From contig JAODUP010000134.1 of NCBI GenBank assembly GCA_025642065.1, positions 165,001 to 229,000 of the forward strand: a stretch of DNA of 64,000 nucleotides, given 5' to 3'. Under the pieces are notes generated by a model. That model searched no databases and had not been told where the DNA came from. It saw nothing but the letters and a program-made list of their open reading frames with translations. Positions within the stretch are counted from its first letter, which is position 1; each line of letters starts with the position of its first letter. A program made the position numbers and the translations under genes. Source of the DNA: Paralvinella palmiformis (lineage: Eukaryota > Annelida > Polychaeta > Terebellida > Alvinellidae). Of the stretch, positions 34,901-49,246 are shown piece after piece.

Positions 34901-37900
34901 TCCCAATTACTGGACGGCTATCATTACGGCTGCACCGGATGCCAGATTGGAAAGCGGGAAGGAGAAAACCGAAATGCTCTGGCGTCACATCAGCTCTCTC
35001 TAGACTGACTCGGATTATAGTTTGTCTTGAGCATTAATTTCTGAGCCATTTTGAATCATCTTCCTCTTGTCAGACTGATATGGTTGGATGTCATTCATGA
35101 TGTAATTTTAACAAAATAATGCCATTTTAAGTTCTGAAATAATACTTTGCTCACACTTGTTTAAATGCTTTGTACAGGCTCTACAGACTTCCAGTCAAAT
35201 TGCTGCATTCAAGTGACTTCAGCATTCAGGAGCTTCTTGTCTCCATCCTAAGCTTCAAAATGGCAGCGCCCACAGGCCATTAAAAGACGATTAATCTGCA
35301 CTTTTAACTGGATTATTTAATATGTGGGTGATCATTTACACATTTTGACATTATTTATTATATTTGTGAGTATGGCTGTATTAGCCCTGAAAATTTTAAA
35401 TGAAGGTGGCCTATCCATTTAAAACATAAATATTCTCTAGTTTCTTACCACCTCATAGTCTCTGGAAAAATAATGAGCTCAGGTAGGGGCAACAGATTTA
35501 GTATACTCACAGTCTTTTCTTCTGGAATTGTCTCTTTAGATTCCGTCTTTTCAGGATTTGGCTCTTGATCTTTAAACTGCGTCCCATCAGGATTCTGGAT
35601 TGCCCCATCAGCATCTTCATCTTCCCTATATTACAGGAGAGAAATGGGTTATTTAGTATCGAGGTCAAGTATAAATGAAGTACTTATATTTGTTATAATC
35701 ACCCGCAGTTTTGTTATTCTACATGAATTATAACAGTAATAATTACAGTAGGTGAAAACAAAGTATGAATAATGTTAATAAGATAACTCTCTCCATTTTG
35801 ATATTTAACTCTCCAATGACAAGCCTATTCACAAATAGAATTATACATATTCAAATGCAATTAAGCTATTCACTTCAATCTATAAAACTGAATTATGAAT
35901 ACTGACAATATGGAGCTTTTAGACACCATGTGAAAGTAAGGCCATTCTTTTTCCTACTACTTGGGATATATTTCTTCCAAAAATTAGGCCCAGGAAAAAA
36001 ATTAAATCACTGAAAACATTGAGTCAGTCGAAACAAATTGACACAAAGTTCTAGATTCTGAAAGATTTGCAAGATTCAGTACCCAACCATTTACAAATAT
36101 TCTGGATTACTCTGGTTTTATATTATATTTTTACATTGATATTCAAAATCAGTTTGACAATGATATCCACTGGCGTGTCTTCCTCGACGATCGTCTGGCC
36201 CACGTCAATGTTTACTATAACATATTCTTCCTTTAGTTGGGATTTCACAATCTCTCCAATAGTTTTGCTTTTTTGAGACTTTATAATTTTCTTTTGATCA
36301 TGACTTGTCAGCAAAATGTAAACTATAGACGTGTCACTGTCAGCCTAATTAAAGATAGGGACAGGTCAGTTCCGCTTCAAAATCATTTCAGTTATTTCTC
36401 CAGTAAATCGGTTTTCAAGCCTAGAAATCTTATAAATTTAAACTAATTATAACTTCCTACTCATTGAGAAACATGCAAATAGTTCAAACTTTGCATAGAT
36501 CTACTTTAAATCGCCATAAAGAATAACTGAAAAATTTCGAACTGGAAGCGACCTGTCACCATCTTGGATTAGGCTAAAATGCAAACTTTGGAGGTGACGG
36601 TTTTGTTTTAACTAAATACTCTCATAATGATGATCAGAAACCAATACTATAATGCAGCCATTTTTAACATATATGACTCCAAAATATTATATTCCCCGAA
36701 TCCAAATATTAAAGCAGTGAATTTGTTGACTGATAAGCAAAGGGAGAAATTAATTGTGACAAGAAACATATACTAACAATTATGCATTGTTATTTAAGTA
36801 CATGTAGTATTACTGCATTCTAACTAGTTTTATAATATAAATTTCCGGCTAACAAATCCGAATATGGCAATTCTTAAACAGTTTACACTCATCTTTTAAA
36901 ATAAGAGTGTCAACAAATTGGTACTATCAGTATACTGATGACATGTAAATCTTGTTTTACTCACTCTTCTTCTGGCTCCTCTGGTTCATCTTCATCTTCC
37001 TCAAATTCTGGGCCAACTTTCTTTTTAGTTTTTGCTATAATCAGCTCCTGAAGGCGTTCCCTGTACTGTATATGAAAGAGACCAAGTTTCTGGGCAAGAT
37101 GGCGACTGTGCAAGGACTTCCCTGAACCTCTGGGACCTAGTATCAGCAGACGTATTGGGGGAGCCTGAGAAAACATAAACAGGATGAGAAATCAAATGAG
37201 AGATTTGTTCGCAATCAGTATACAGTAGACCCCCCGTTATAACACGGACCAGTATAATGTGAAATCGGATAAAACTTTAAGCACTACACTGTAGGACTAA
37301 CAAATGCAAATAATTAACATCATAGAGTGCAACAGATTGGGGTTCACTCTGTACCCAAAGTAAGAAAGTAGCAAGTTTTTCAACAAGTCAGGTACTGGTG
37401 ACAATTTCTCTTCCAGACATGGGTAGAGCCATATTATTAACAGCCAGTCAAACTATTATCATGTCAAGTCATAAGCCAGAATAAAGTGGCAGCTGTGGAT
37501 ACCCACATACCTTGAATGGCTTGCCCTTCGGTAAATAAGGAATAGGATCCTCCAGGAACTTGTCACGACTCTCGTTATTAGAAAAGTAATACGTCTTCTC
37601 TCTGTATTTAGCGGCAATCTCAGGATTTCCGGGCCAAAGTACATCCTTATCTTTCAATGCCACGGGGCAAAAGTAGTTCAGGTCGCCAAGCTGTTTCTTT
37701 AAAGCTCTGTTTGGATCTACTTCCTACATGAAAATTAGATAAACTTACAGTAAATAAGAAAAACTCACAGTGACAAATTATTTCTCACCATGTCACATTA
37801 ACATAAACAACAACTACGTTAAACTATCTCTATCGGTGAAGTGATTGCGATGATGTAGTAGCGACACTGTACCTCTTCTGCTTCTTCCTCTTCTTCCTCT

Positions 37901-38069
37901 TCACCATCAGCATCACCATCTTCATCTTCTTCATCAATATCCTGACCTTGCATCTCCCAACCCTGATATGACATGTTCTCTGAAATGACAATATAAATGA
38001 TCTCGTTGTGATTTTTAACAGAGATTTTTAAAAAGAAACACAATTGCTCTCTCTCTCTCTCTCTCTGTA

Positions 38070-38121
<52 letters not shown>

Positions 38122-38470
38122 GCATGCATGCACACACACACACACAACTAATATACAGTACATATGCATGGTTACTAACTTTCCAGAGAATGGACCACTT
38201 CCTTCAGGATATCCTCTTCACATTTTGTAGTGGCCAGACCTTCTTCAGGATGGTTCTGTATGTCAATAACGACAGGCTCCAGAAGGCTTGTACCAGTAAT
38301 AACAGCCATTGATGATATCCATTCAATGTCCCACTGCTTTCGAAGCTCACGCTGGGCATCTAACTCAACACCCTCGGGAGGCATCTTTTCCTAGATGATG
38401 GATGGAAGAAGGCAAAATTTATTTTCGAGAAATAAAGAAGTAAAACATATATCCCTCTTTTGTCATCAAT

Positions 38471-38513
<43 letters not shown>

Positions 38514-39640
38514 TATATATATATATATATATACAATGAATGAATGTATTACTTTATTTTCTGAACTATATACAAAATATACATTGACATACAAAGTAAC
38601 GGTTCATGAAGAGAAGTAAATAATAAATACAATAAGTATACAGATCACAGATGTAGAAAGGATTCTATAAGAGACTGTCCGGCTCAACTAGACGTAATTA
38701 AATTGTGTAAGTAAATACATTTATATTATAATTTTAGCTGGAGCCATTCTACAACTGAATGTGAAAGGTAGTCAATTTGACATAATAAGTACTGATTTAT
38801 TCCATAAATCTGATATTGCCGCCCTTGTGCAGTCCCATAACTCTGTACTACTCATTAAAAGAATATGCCACACCATAAATACATGGCCGAAAAAATAGGA
38901 TTAGTCATCATAGCCCTTCAGTGTCTACCATTTGAATCTGAATGAGAAACCCGCACAAGATATGAGTAATGAGTTGTGCATATAGATGTCCTGCAAGAAA
39001 AAGTTCCATCTTTGAGGAGCCATTTGGATGATGCTTTCGCATGCAGCCAAGGTTTGTGTTTTTTGCACCAATAATTTTTATGCTATCGATTGTCTGGTGT
39101 TGTGGCCATGTTGATTTTGTGATAATTTAAATATGTGTTTTAACGAAGAAGACAATAAGCCCTTAAAATTTTTAAATATTGGTGTTGTATATGCCCTATA
39201 GTGTGCTCCTGTGATGATTCTGACACTTTTGTTTGCATTATGATCAATTTTGATAAATAAACATGACAATTGCTGCTCCCCATAATATAATGCCATAAGT
39301 TAAGTATGGATATATGAGAGAGTAATAAAGTGTACTTAAGCTTCTTTTAGGCATGATATGTTTAACTTTACTAATTGCAATGAATGATTTTGATATTTTC
39401 TTTTTCATCATATTAATATGTTCATCTCATTTTTAATTTATCATTATCACACACACACACACAACATACTAAATATACTAAATACTGCATTATGTGTAAC
39501 TCAGTATTACTGATTATACTGATACATAGTTGCAGTATTTGTCATGACTGTAATTTTTCTGTATCTGAAATGCAGTAGGCTCCATAAATGATATTTGACT
39601 TAGAATGGCTGAGCTAGATCATTTGACAAACAAACAAAAC

Positions 39641-39684
<44 letters not shown>

Positions 39685-41263
39685 TTTCCAAGGTTTTCAG
39701 ATGCTTATATAAATATAATAGATGACAGACCTCACTAAACCTATGTTTACTAGTCTGGTCAAAAACAACACTTCATCTTATGTTTTATTTATAACGCATG
39801 GTAATCATTTGTTTTTAGAAGATGCCAGGACAGAAGAAACTGAGTAATACAGAAAAACAAAGACTCTATACTATATATATATATATATATATAGACAATG
39901 CCGCGATAATGATTTAGAGATGCGTGCTGCATACCTGGAGAGTAAAAAGAACAAGCACCATGATGATATTGAAATCGGAAAGAGGAAGACCCTGCTATGA
40001 ACCTAATCAATTTGTGATTGGGGCTGCTGTAAATCTCCTTGCTTAAGCACAGTCCAGAATGTTGGTACAGACATGACGGACAACACCGGGCAGGTACAAA
40101 CCCAGAATGTCAACACAGACAACACTCTGGTAGGAAACCAGATAAAAACTTCTCGTGGTTCCCTAAATGCAACCAACACACTCCAAAGGCCACATTTTCT
40201 CAGTAAACTCACATTTTGGGAGATTCTGTGTAGTCATTTATGATCAAATACCATACCCAGGTGAGATTCTTAACATGGACGATGGGGAAGTCGAAGTCAG
40301 TTGCATTAAATCTTTGGGATATGTAACAAGTTTTGCTGGCCTAGCCCTAAAAAGGATATCAACTGGTACACTGATGGTGATGTAGCCTGTCTCATTCCCT
40401 TTGCCCTACAGGAATCAGCAGCCTGCACCGAGTCATAACTACCCAGACATTTTACAGATAGGATGCGTTACTGCTGACAGTGACATGGAGAAAGGATCCA
40501 GTGTTGACTGGATTTAGTTTTTAGGTATTTTTAGATTCATATTAGTTGTCCATTGTCTGTTACCATATTGTCATTGGTGTTATCATATCTTTAATTGCAG
40601 AATAATTATGTCCTGTAACTATGTTATAATTAATCAAAACATTTTACAGATAGAATGTGTAGTAACTACTGATAGTGACATGGGCAAAGGATTCATGTTG
40701 ATTGTTTGTTTTGGGGTGTTTTTTAGATTCACATTAGTTGTACACTAGCTGTTACCATATCGTCATTGGTGTTATCACAATGTCATGTTTTCTAATTAGT
40801 GTAAATGTGATATCACTGGTGCTGAAGTTGATTTGTTATGTATAAAGCTACCTAATATACTTCAATGTTAATTTTGATTAGGTCATCAAATATCTCAATT
40901 TCATCTGACTAGGTTGATTGATAGCAAGGTTACCCCATAATATTTGGAACAAAACTGGCAAAAAGTATGTTTTTCCAAAAATAGCTTACATTTTCTACTG
41001 AAATAAATCCATGATATTTCAATAAAGACACCTTTACTACAATTTTATCAAATCAATCTTAATATATTATAATTTGCTATTATTGCTACGATCAAGTTAT
41101 AAGTAGATTTAACATGAAGTATATTTGTAATTTAGCTTAGCAAGTTCTGGTTTTCTGATTGTTAGATATTATATTTCTTTATTTAAACAAAATAAACACT
41201 GATTAAAACACAACATCTTTGTTGGTTTTGCAATGTGAAAAGATACCCCAATAAAAGAATGAC

Positions 41264-41303
<40 letters not shown>

Positions 41304-41854
41304 ACAAAAGAAAGGGCACCCACATTATATATAAAAAGTGGAGTGATGTGGTAATGGTGATGCACACCTCCCTTACACTTAACAATTAGAAATATCCTAT
41401 TTTAAACTGATCGAATTGTCATTATGGGTTTTAGTATGTGAAAGTATACATCCATGATATGTCTTACCATACTATATGGTGTGTTACAGAGTGTTTCAGT
41501 AAATCATGTTATATCATGATATCTTGTGTCTGTCAGTGCATGTATGTCATAAATATCACAATACATTGCCATATAATCTAATATATTGTAGTATGTATTA
41601 ATTGGTGTGATATCTTCTTTGTTACAGTCATTACCTGTTCTGGAGTGGCTGGAGGGGGTGTAGGGGGAAGCTCCATATTGTTTGATCCATCTTGTTTGTC
41701 AGTAGCTGATAAAAAAGAAGTAATGATAAAGAATGTGACATTAATATTTATATGCACAGATCACAAACACATATATTTCAGTCAAAAAAAGGTAATAACA
41801 CATGCTTTACATAATCACAAAATGCATTTTACTATTTAACTTGATTATATTCTG

Positions 41855-41913
<59 letters not shown>

Positions 41914-43772
41914 CAAATGGAAAAATGCTATAGGAAAATAGATTATATCTCTTAACAAATTAAAACACAACAAAAACACACAAATAAGCAATTCACAACT
42001 GGTCAGACAATTGGTACTACATACTATTTTCTATGAATAACTGTGAATAAAAACTATGTGAATAACTGATCAGTAAACCAAATGTGGACCTCAGGATTTA
42101 AGAAGCCCATCCTACTTTATCTGCACATATCAGTCACACCTGTCCAACGTAGCTTCCATATATACATATGTACTAATATGTGGTCATGGTTTCACCGGTA
42201 ATACACCAATACCACAAAAGATGGATGTCATATTATTAATCATGCATGGACTGAGCAGAGAAAAGAGGTTATACGTCAACATGCAGTGGACTGTGTGTAT
42301 ATTTTCCATACCATACTGTGCAACACCACTGTGTAAAATATACCTAGTCAAATCTTCTACATTCATACCTGATAAAGTCACCCTGCTTCAACTGGTAACA
42401 GATTTTTAGAAAGAAAAGAAAATGCGAAGGAATGCCTTTCATTCATAAAGAAGGTTAACATCAAATACGAGGAGAGGAAAAAGTTTATAGACAGAGTATA
42501 CTCAACATGTTTAATGAGAAATTAAGGCTTCACGTCGATATAGGCATACAAATATTAAACATGTAAAAGAATGTCATATCAGAATAAAACAAAATCATTT
42601 CTTAAAGACAGTTCATTCTTATTATAATATAAACACACAGGTATGTCAACCAATTAAAATGTTTATAGGTAATAATAAACAAGAGTCTGACTGGACAGAA
42701 ACTTTAACGTTTAAAAGAACCAATGATCTAAAATGTGACAGTCAAACTAACTGATATTTAAACAGATAAATGAATTTGCAAAAAAGGCATAAATCACGTG
42801 ATTATGATAACTCCATTACTTGCATCAACAAACATGAAATGGTTACATAATTTTCCCCCTATTTTAACATCTTTCAAATATACTATATATTGCACCTGTA
42901 TGGTTAAGAAATATTTTCATAAATGGTAAAAGTTTACATATCATTGATTGTTGATTTATACAATATCCATTATCATTATAGAAATATTGCCACAATTAAT
43001 GCAGTCATCCAGTTGTCTGTTTGATGAGAAATATACATGTACTACCACCAACAATTGTTTGTCTGCTAGCAGCATGTACACTGCCAGACAATTTAGTTAA
43101 GCAGGAGTTAATTTGTGTACAAAATTAGTTGTTAGTCTGTTTCAGGTATTAAACCAGATATGGGGTCAAATAAGTTGCAATGCATTTAATTACAAATACA
43201 ATTAGGCCCTACTTTTCATTAGGTGAATTACAAATAAAAAAACATTTAAAGGTAGATGGATTTAAATGCAATTACCCTTTTAAAAGTATTTCAAATACAA
43301 ATACTTATCAAATATAATAACCAAACTGTTACTTTTAACTTTATTTCTTTGATGCACACATTTTAATACATTTGGTAAAAATCACCTCTTATACCACCTA
43401 GCTTATATATCATCTGGTAACATACATATTCATAAGAAGCCAACACATTGAGGGATCACTAATTTCAGTTTTAATTCAATTACCTAATTTATAACCAGCT
43501 AAGATGCTGCAATGTTGGTCCTAAAAATATTCAGACAATTACTCAAAACAATGTTTAAAAAGTATTGTAATGGATTTGAAAATATATTTAAATGTAAATA
43601 AATACAACTACTTTTCATCTTGGAAAGCTCAGATACAAAACAATGCAAATAGTTGAAAAAGTATTTAAATACGTCCAAATACAAATACAAACATATTTGA
43701 CTACATATCTCAGGTAACACCTGTTTATTGTTATTTATTGTCAGATGAGTTACAATTAGTGTTACCAGACAT

Positions 43773-43803
<31 letters not shown>

Positions 43804-45387
43804 TAGCATTCCTTTTAACCCTCAGCTACCACAAATCCTATACACTGTCCCGGCTAAGACTAGGTGTTAGTTCTAATCTGATTTCAGTGTTAGTCCTACA
43901 TCCATCTTCCCACTTAAAAGCCACGTATAATGCATGTAAAATAAGCTAGAAAGCTATGGCCTCTACCTTGATCAACGGATGGTTCGGGTGTGATGGAGTC
44001 TGGTTTCTGCGCATCCTCCCCATCACCCTCCGTCTCTTCGGTTCTAGCTGAATCGCGTTCTTCCTCTGCTAAATCATGTGATGCATGCATTAAAACCTAC
44101 ATTATTACTGTGGCATTTGAATCTAAATCATGCATTTACTCTACGGTGACTAACTGGGCATAGCCAATCATGAATCTCTATCGTGCAATTCTTTCTAATT
44201 ACATTATGGATTACTGTCCATCTAATTCAGGTTTGGCTAACTACGGCTATTCAGACATGACCAACTAGTTTTTAATAACCGATAACATATTGTGACGATC
44301 ACAACCTGACACATCAAGTGAAAAACACGCCAAGGCTTAAAATATTATGTTGTGAATACAAATTATTAACAGGAAATATGTGCCATAAAACATTATTATT
44401 AGCTTGATAAATATTTAAAATAGCTAAATATTAATCCTGAAATGATAAAAAAACGCACATACACACACACACACATACACACATACACACAGAGATGTGT
44501 ATCTATAACTAAATTTCATAATAAAAACAACACATATAAATTGCAGATTACATACAGTTATTCCAATAATATGGTACCAATCAAGGCCATGACTAATTGC
44601 TGTCATGTTTGTGAGTTAGCTTTGTTATGTAATGGATAATACATAATGAACTATATTTTCTAAGATAACTTAATACCAAATATTTCTTAAACGGGAAAGT
44701 AAAATAAAAAATAGGAGAACAGTAAAAATGAAATAAAAATACTAGAAGGAGAAATACGAGATTTTAGGTAAGATTTGATAATTGGTTTATTTAAATTTTA
44801 AGGAAGTACCTTATCTATTTTTTTATAACAGAGAGCACAGCAATTAAATGAGAAAACTGACAAAACAAACAGACAGAAAATAAGGACAGCACAAGAGAGA
44901 GTGAAAGAAGAACAAAATAAATGTTTACATAATTCAGGTTAGAACTTTGAAGAGACCAAGCAACATACACAGCAATAACATAAGCACAAGAATTGATATG
45001 CTAATTTATTTGGTATTAAATAAAATAATCATAACTTATTCAAACTAAAAAAATTATAATAATAAATGAAATTGTACACCTATATTATTTGTTGAATATG
45101 AAATACTTAATATGGACATTAATGATTATATTGTCTGAAATTGTTCTAATTTTAAAATTAGTTAAATTAAATAAAACCAGCCAGGATATCAGTTTAGCAA
45201 GAATTAAGCTGCCACATATGTGACAATCTAAATAATAAAGTTAGGATGAGACACACTGAGGTACATTTGGAGGGAAGCACCATGAGGTACACAAAGGGTT
45301 GAGTTAATTGTTTAGCCTCAGTGCTGATCACACCTGGAAAATTTGACCATAGGACAACTGCCTTGAGAAACACAAATATACAGGTAG

Positions 45388-45438
<51 letters not shown>

Positions 45439-47252
45439 TCAGATCTGAACCCAGAACCTGGAGCTTTGCAGCGCAGTGTTCTAACCACTGCAGCATCAGT
45501 ACAGCCTGACATATACGAAGACGAAAACAACATGGAACACACTTATGAGGAAAGAAGCATGAATGAGACTTAAGATGAATTAAGCCAACATGAGATAAAT
45601 GTAATGGTCCTGTCACAGTATAGCATATGAGAGAAATGCATGAGTTCCATAATAAAATTCATAAAAAAATATCATACACACAAGAAGCCCTTGAAAATGC
45701 ATAATTGTGTGTATACATATTTAACTTATGGCCAGCATATGACCAGTGAATGTCAGGAAATGTTAACCTATGGCCATACGTCAGAGTATATGCAGAAAAA
45801 TTTTAAAGCATGCTTAAAATAATTTTCTACTTTACCGTATGCCAATATATTCCACTGTGCTTCAAATGTACACATCCTATGCCTAACATTCCCCTAGCAA
45901 ATGTCAGCATATACCAGCGTATGAGTGATATTTTTCATACACTGACATATGCTAATATGATACGCTACTGTGTAACAGGGCCATAACAAACTGGCAATAT
46001 ATAAGCAAAATTCATGTGCTTACAATTAACCAGAGGATATGACTGATTCATCAGTAAGCTGGCATCAGACAGGTCTAATAAGAAGTAAGAAGCCCAAAAC
46101 TTCAGAGGAAGCCAGCATCAGAAAGACCTAACAGAGGTAATTTTTTCTGTTTAAGGAAATTAAGTATGCCATGAACTTAAACCAATCATCACCATAGCAG
46201 GAAACATATAGACCTTAGATACTTTGTTAATGTTAAAAAAACATATAAACTTCTATAACCAGGTACCTTCTGCCTGTTCCACCAGTATTTCTGGGGCTTC
46301 CTGTGATAATCTAGATGGTGTTTCTGCGTTTTTATCTTCCACTTTCAGACAGAAAACAGCAAAATACATATCATACTCTTGTGCAAACAAACAAATGTAT
46401 TTAGCAGAATAAATATCACAAGATACCACACTGTGCAATAAATAAACACCTTATGTAAGTGAGATTCTAATTATTTAGAGTGAAAAAACACACCAATAAC
46501 CCATAATGAAAATCTTATTGCAAACAATGTCAGAACATATTAGATTGAGTAAATTGTGTTGTTTTTATATTTCTTTTCTATTTCTACAGAACAAGACAGC
46601 GATGGAAGTAAACTTCTATTTTAATTTCAGAAAGAACTGGGATTATCTTCATAGGTCTGTAAATAACCAATGATAGAATTCTATTTGATAAAATAATGTA
46701 TTAATTATCACAATTTGAAAGAATCTATAATTAATTTCATAAATTACAGAAATGAAAGACTGGAGAGTGAAATAAAGGAAGTACATCACTATAAATGAGG
46801 ATGGCGATCCATTACAAAACCATGTGACTGATGTGCAATTGTTGGCATGAAAACAATTACCAAAATTGGATTAGAACAATTAAGTCAGAGAACACAGAAC
46901 GCAAGATGAGAAAATCTACCTTCAGCTCCATCTTCACCTTCCTCTTTCTCTGCCTCTGCATAATATGTATGTAATAAGGATAAAATATGCCAAATGCATG
47001 CTAATTAGTTAATAGGAAGCTGATAACTGTTTCTTTCAAGCTGGTTGAAGTGTTATTATAATATATTACCTATACCTTAACTAGGTCTATCTAACAGCAA
47101 TCCATTCTAATCTATCATTTCATAATTGTTAATTAGATTTCATGCAATGTCCAATTTCAGTATGTATTATAATACATATAGACCTGGTTTCTAGATATAA
47201 ATATCTAAAATATTTATTAAATCTAATTATCCATAAGGTAACTATTACAAAA

Positions 47253-47293
<41 letters not shown>

Positions 47294-49151
47294 ATATAAA
47301 ATTGTATACATGCAAAAGCTACAAGTAATGGCAGAAACTGGCCAATGATGCTATCAAAGGCAGTTGTAATTTTTGTAAACAAAAATCTTACTAACCGTCC
47401 TCACTAATCTCGCCAGCTTCTAAACGTCGTTGATGTTCCTCCTCCTTGGCAATACGTGCTGCTTCTTCTGCCGCTTTCTTTTCTTCTTCTATTCTCAGCC
47501 TGTAATAGAGAAGAAGTGTTCTCCACCTTTGAGTATTCGCAATATATGTGTATATTACTTTCCTATATTTGGCAAGTAGAATCAGTACATTCCCCCAAAC
47601 GAGTTACAGATTATGCAAGACTGTACAGCTTCATAAGCCAGGAGGAGACAGGATACAAACAAGAAGCATCCCTCACAACTTTGCAAGGCATAAATTTCTA
47701 AGATTGAATGGTGGCAGTTTTACTGAATTAATTATAGAGAAAAGTAATTCAAAACAAAAGGTGAAATTGAACATAGATAACTGCAAGTGTGTGGATGCTG
47801 CAGGATACAATAGACAGTTTCTAAGCCATGTTGATCTATGTTCTTCGAAATAACAATACACAAACAATGAGCACCAAAAACCAAAATTACCTCTCTTCCT
47901 CTTCTTTTCGCCTCTTTTCAGCCTCTTCGGCCTCCCTTCCCCTGTTCCATCTTGAGGTCAATCTCTTTCCTGTTCACATAATACCATCGCTTTATCAGCA
48001 GATCGCCATTCTCGCTGTCATCTTTAAGGCTGATCACCTCATCAGGGGTAATACCCTTCTCCAGCATTGTTGTCCACTGGTCCCTGGTACGAGGAAAGTT
48101 GTCAAAGATCCATCCGCCTGCTCTGTAAACAAATGTTGAAGTTCTGGTTAAAACCAGCCTTTTCGGTGGAGAATAGAGTAGATTACCCGGCGCTTACCAA
48201 AAAGCAAGCAACAGCTCACCTGTGGTGGCCTGTAAAAACAGTGCAACATCATTGCCGCTGCATAGCTGGAGGGAAGTATAGATGCGGGTTGTGGGGGGAG
48301 GGGGTAGTGAAGGGCTGGCTGTTGGGTAGTGGTAGTCACACTAACACAGTAGTGGCCCTTCTCCGTTGGAATAGGGGGTTGGGCTCTCCCCTGAAAAAGT
48401 TGGAGGGAAATGGAGTATTTTGATGCCTTATAGGCCACTTTTTCACCCAAACCAAAGTAGCTGACTGATTTTCTGCCAATAGAATAGGAGACAAGGAACA
48501 GTAAAATAGGCAACGTATAACATCAGACGTCAGCTGCTATTGAAAAGGCTTTAAAATAGCACAGGCACTCTTTACAGTGGCATGAGGCACAATAACTGAG
48601 AACTATTTGTTTTATCCCCAAGATATGCTACACAAGTAAAGAGGGCTTTGAATCTGACAAATTTAACTATAATGAAAGAAAACACGAATGCCATCATTTC
48701 AGGCAATATATACAACCAGATATATATACACAAACTATTCTAGTTAATAAACATTCATATAGCAGCTTTTGCAATCTGGAGATTTGTAAAATGTTAGAAA
48801 TTATTGAAGATATATTACATGAAACAAACCACTTACAAAGGACCGTCAGGATTAACTTTCCTCATTTCCTGTTCAGTTTGCTTAATAGCTTCTTCCATTA
48901 CTTCTACCCATACTTCAGGTTGCAATGTGACCTCCTGATCAGCAGCAGCATTGACAGCAGCTTCCACAATGACCTTGACCTCTGGGTGATCTGCATCAAC
49001 ATCAAAACTAGGTGGTTCATTTGGATCATGAACAACATCCACCTTTTCTGATGTGCCAGTAAGTTCATCTGATAAAACCATAATGAGGATAATATTTGTA
49101 CACAACAGCAATAATAATAATATTACTAATAGTAGTATTATTATTATAATT

Positions 49152-49198
<47 letters not shown>

Positions 49199-49200
49199 TG

Positions 49201-49246
<46 letters not shown>

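Noticed and set aside
48067..48423. 118-codon + strand ORF overlapping AK9 exon 15 and adjacent G-rich intron
   Set aside because: Lies antisense to a clear AK9 exon and runs into low-complexity G-rich sequence; no recognisable domain.
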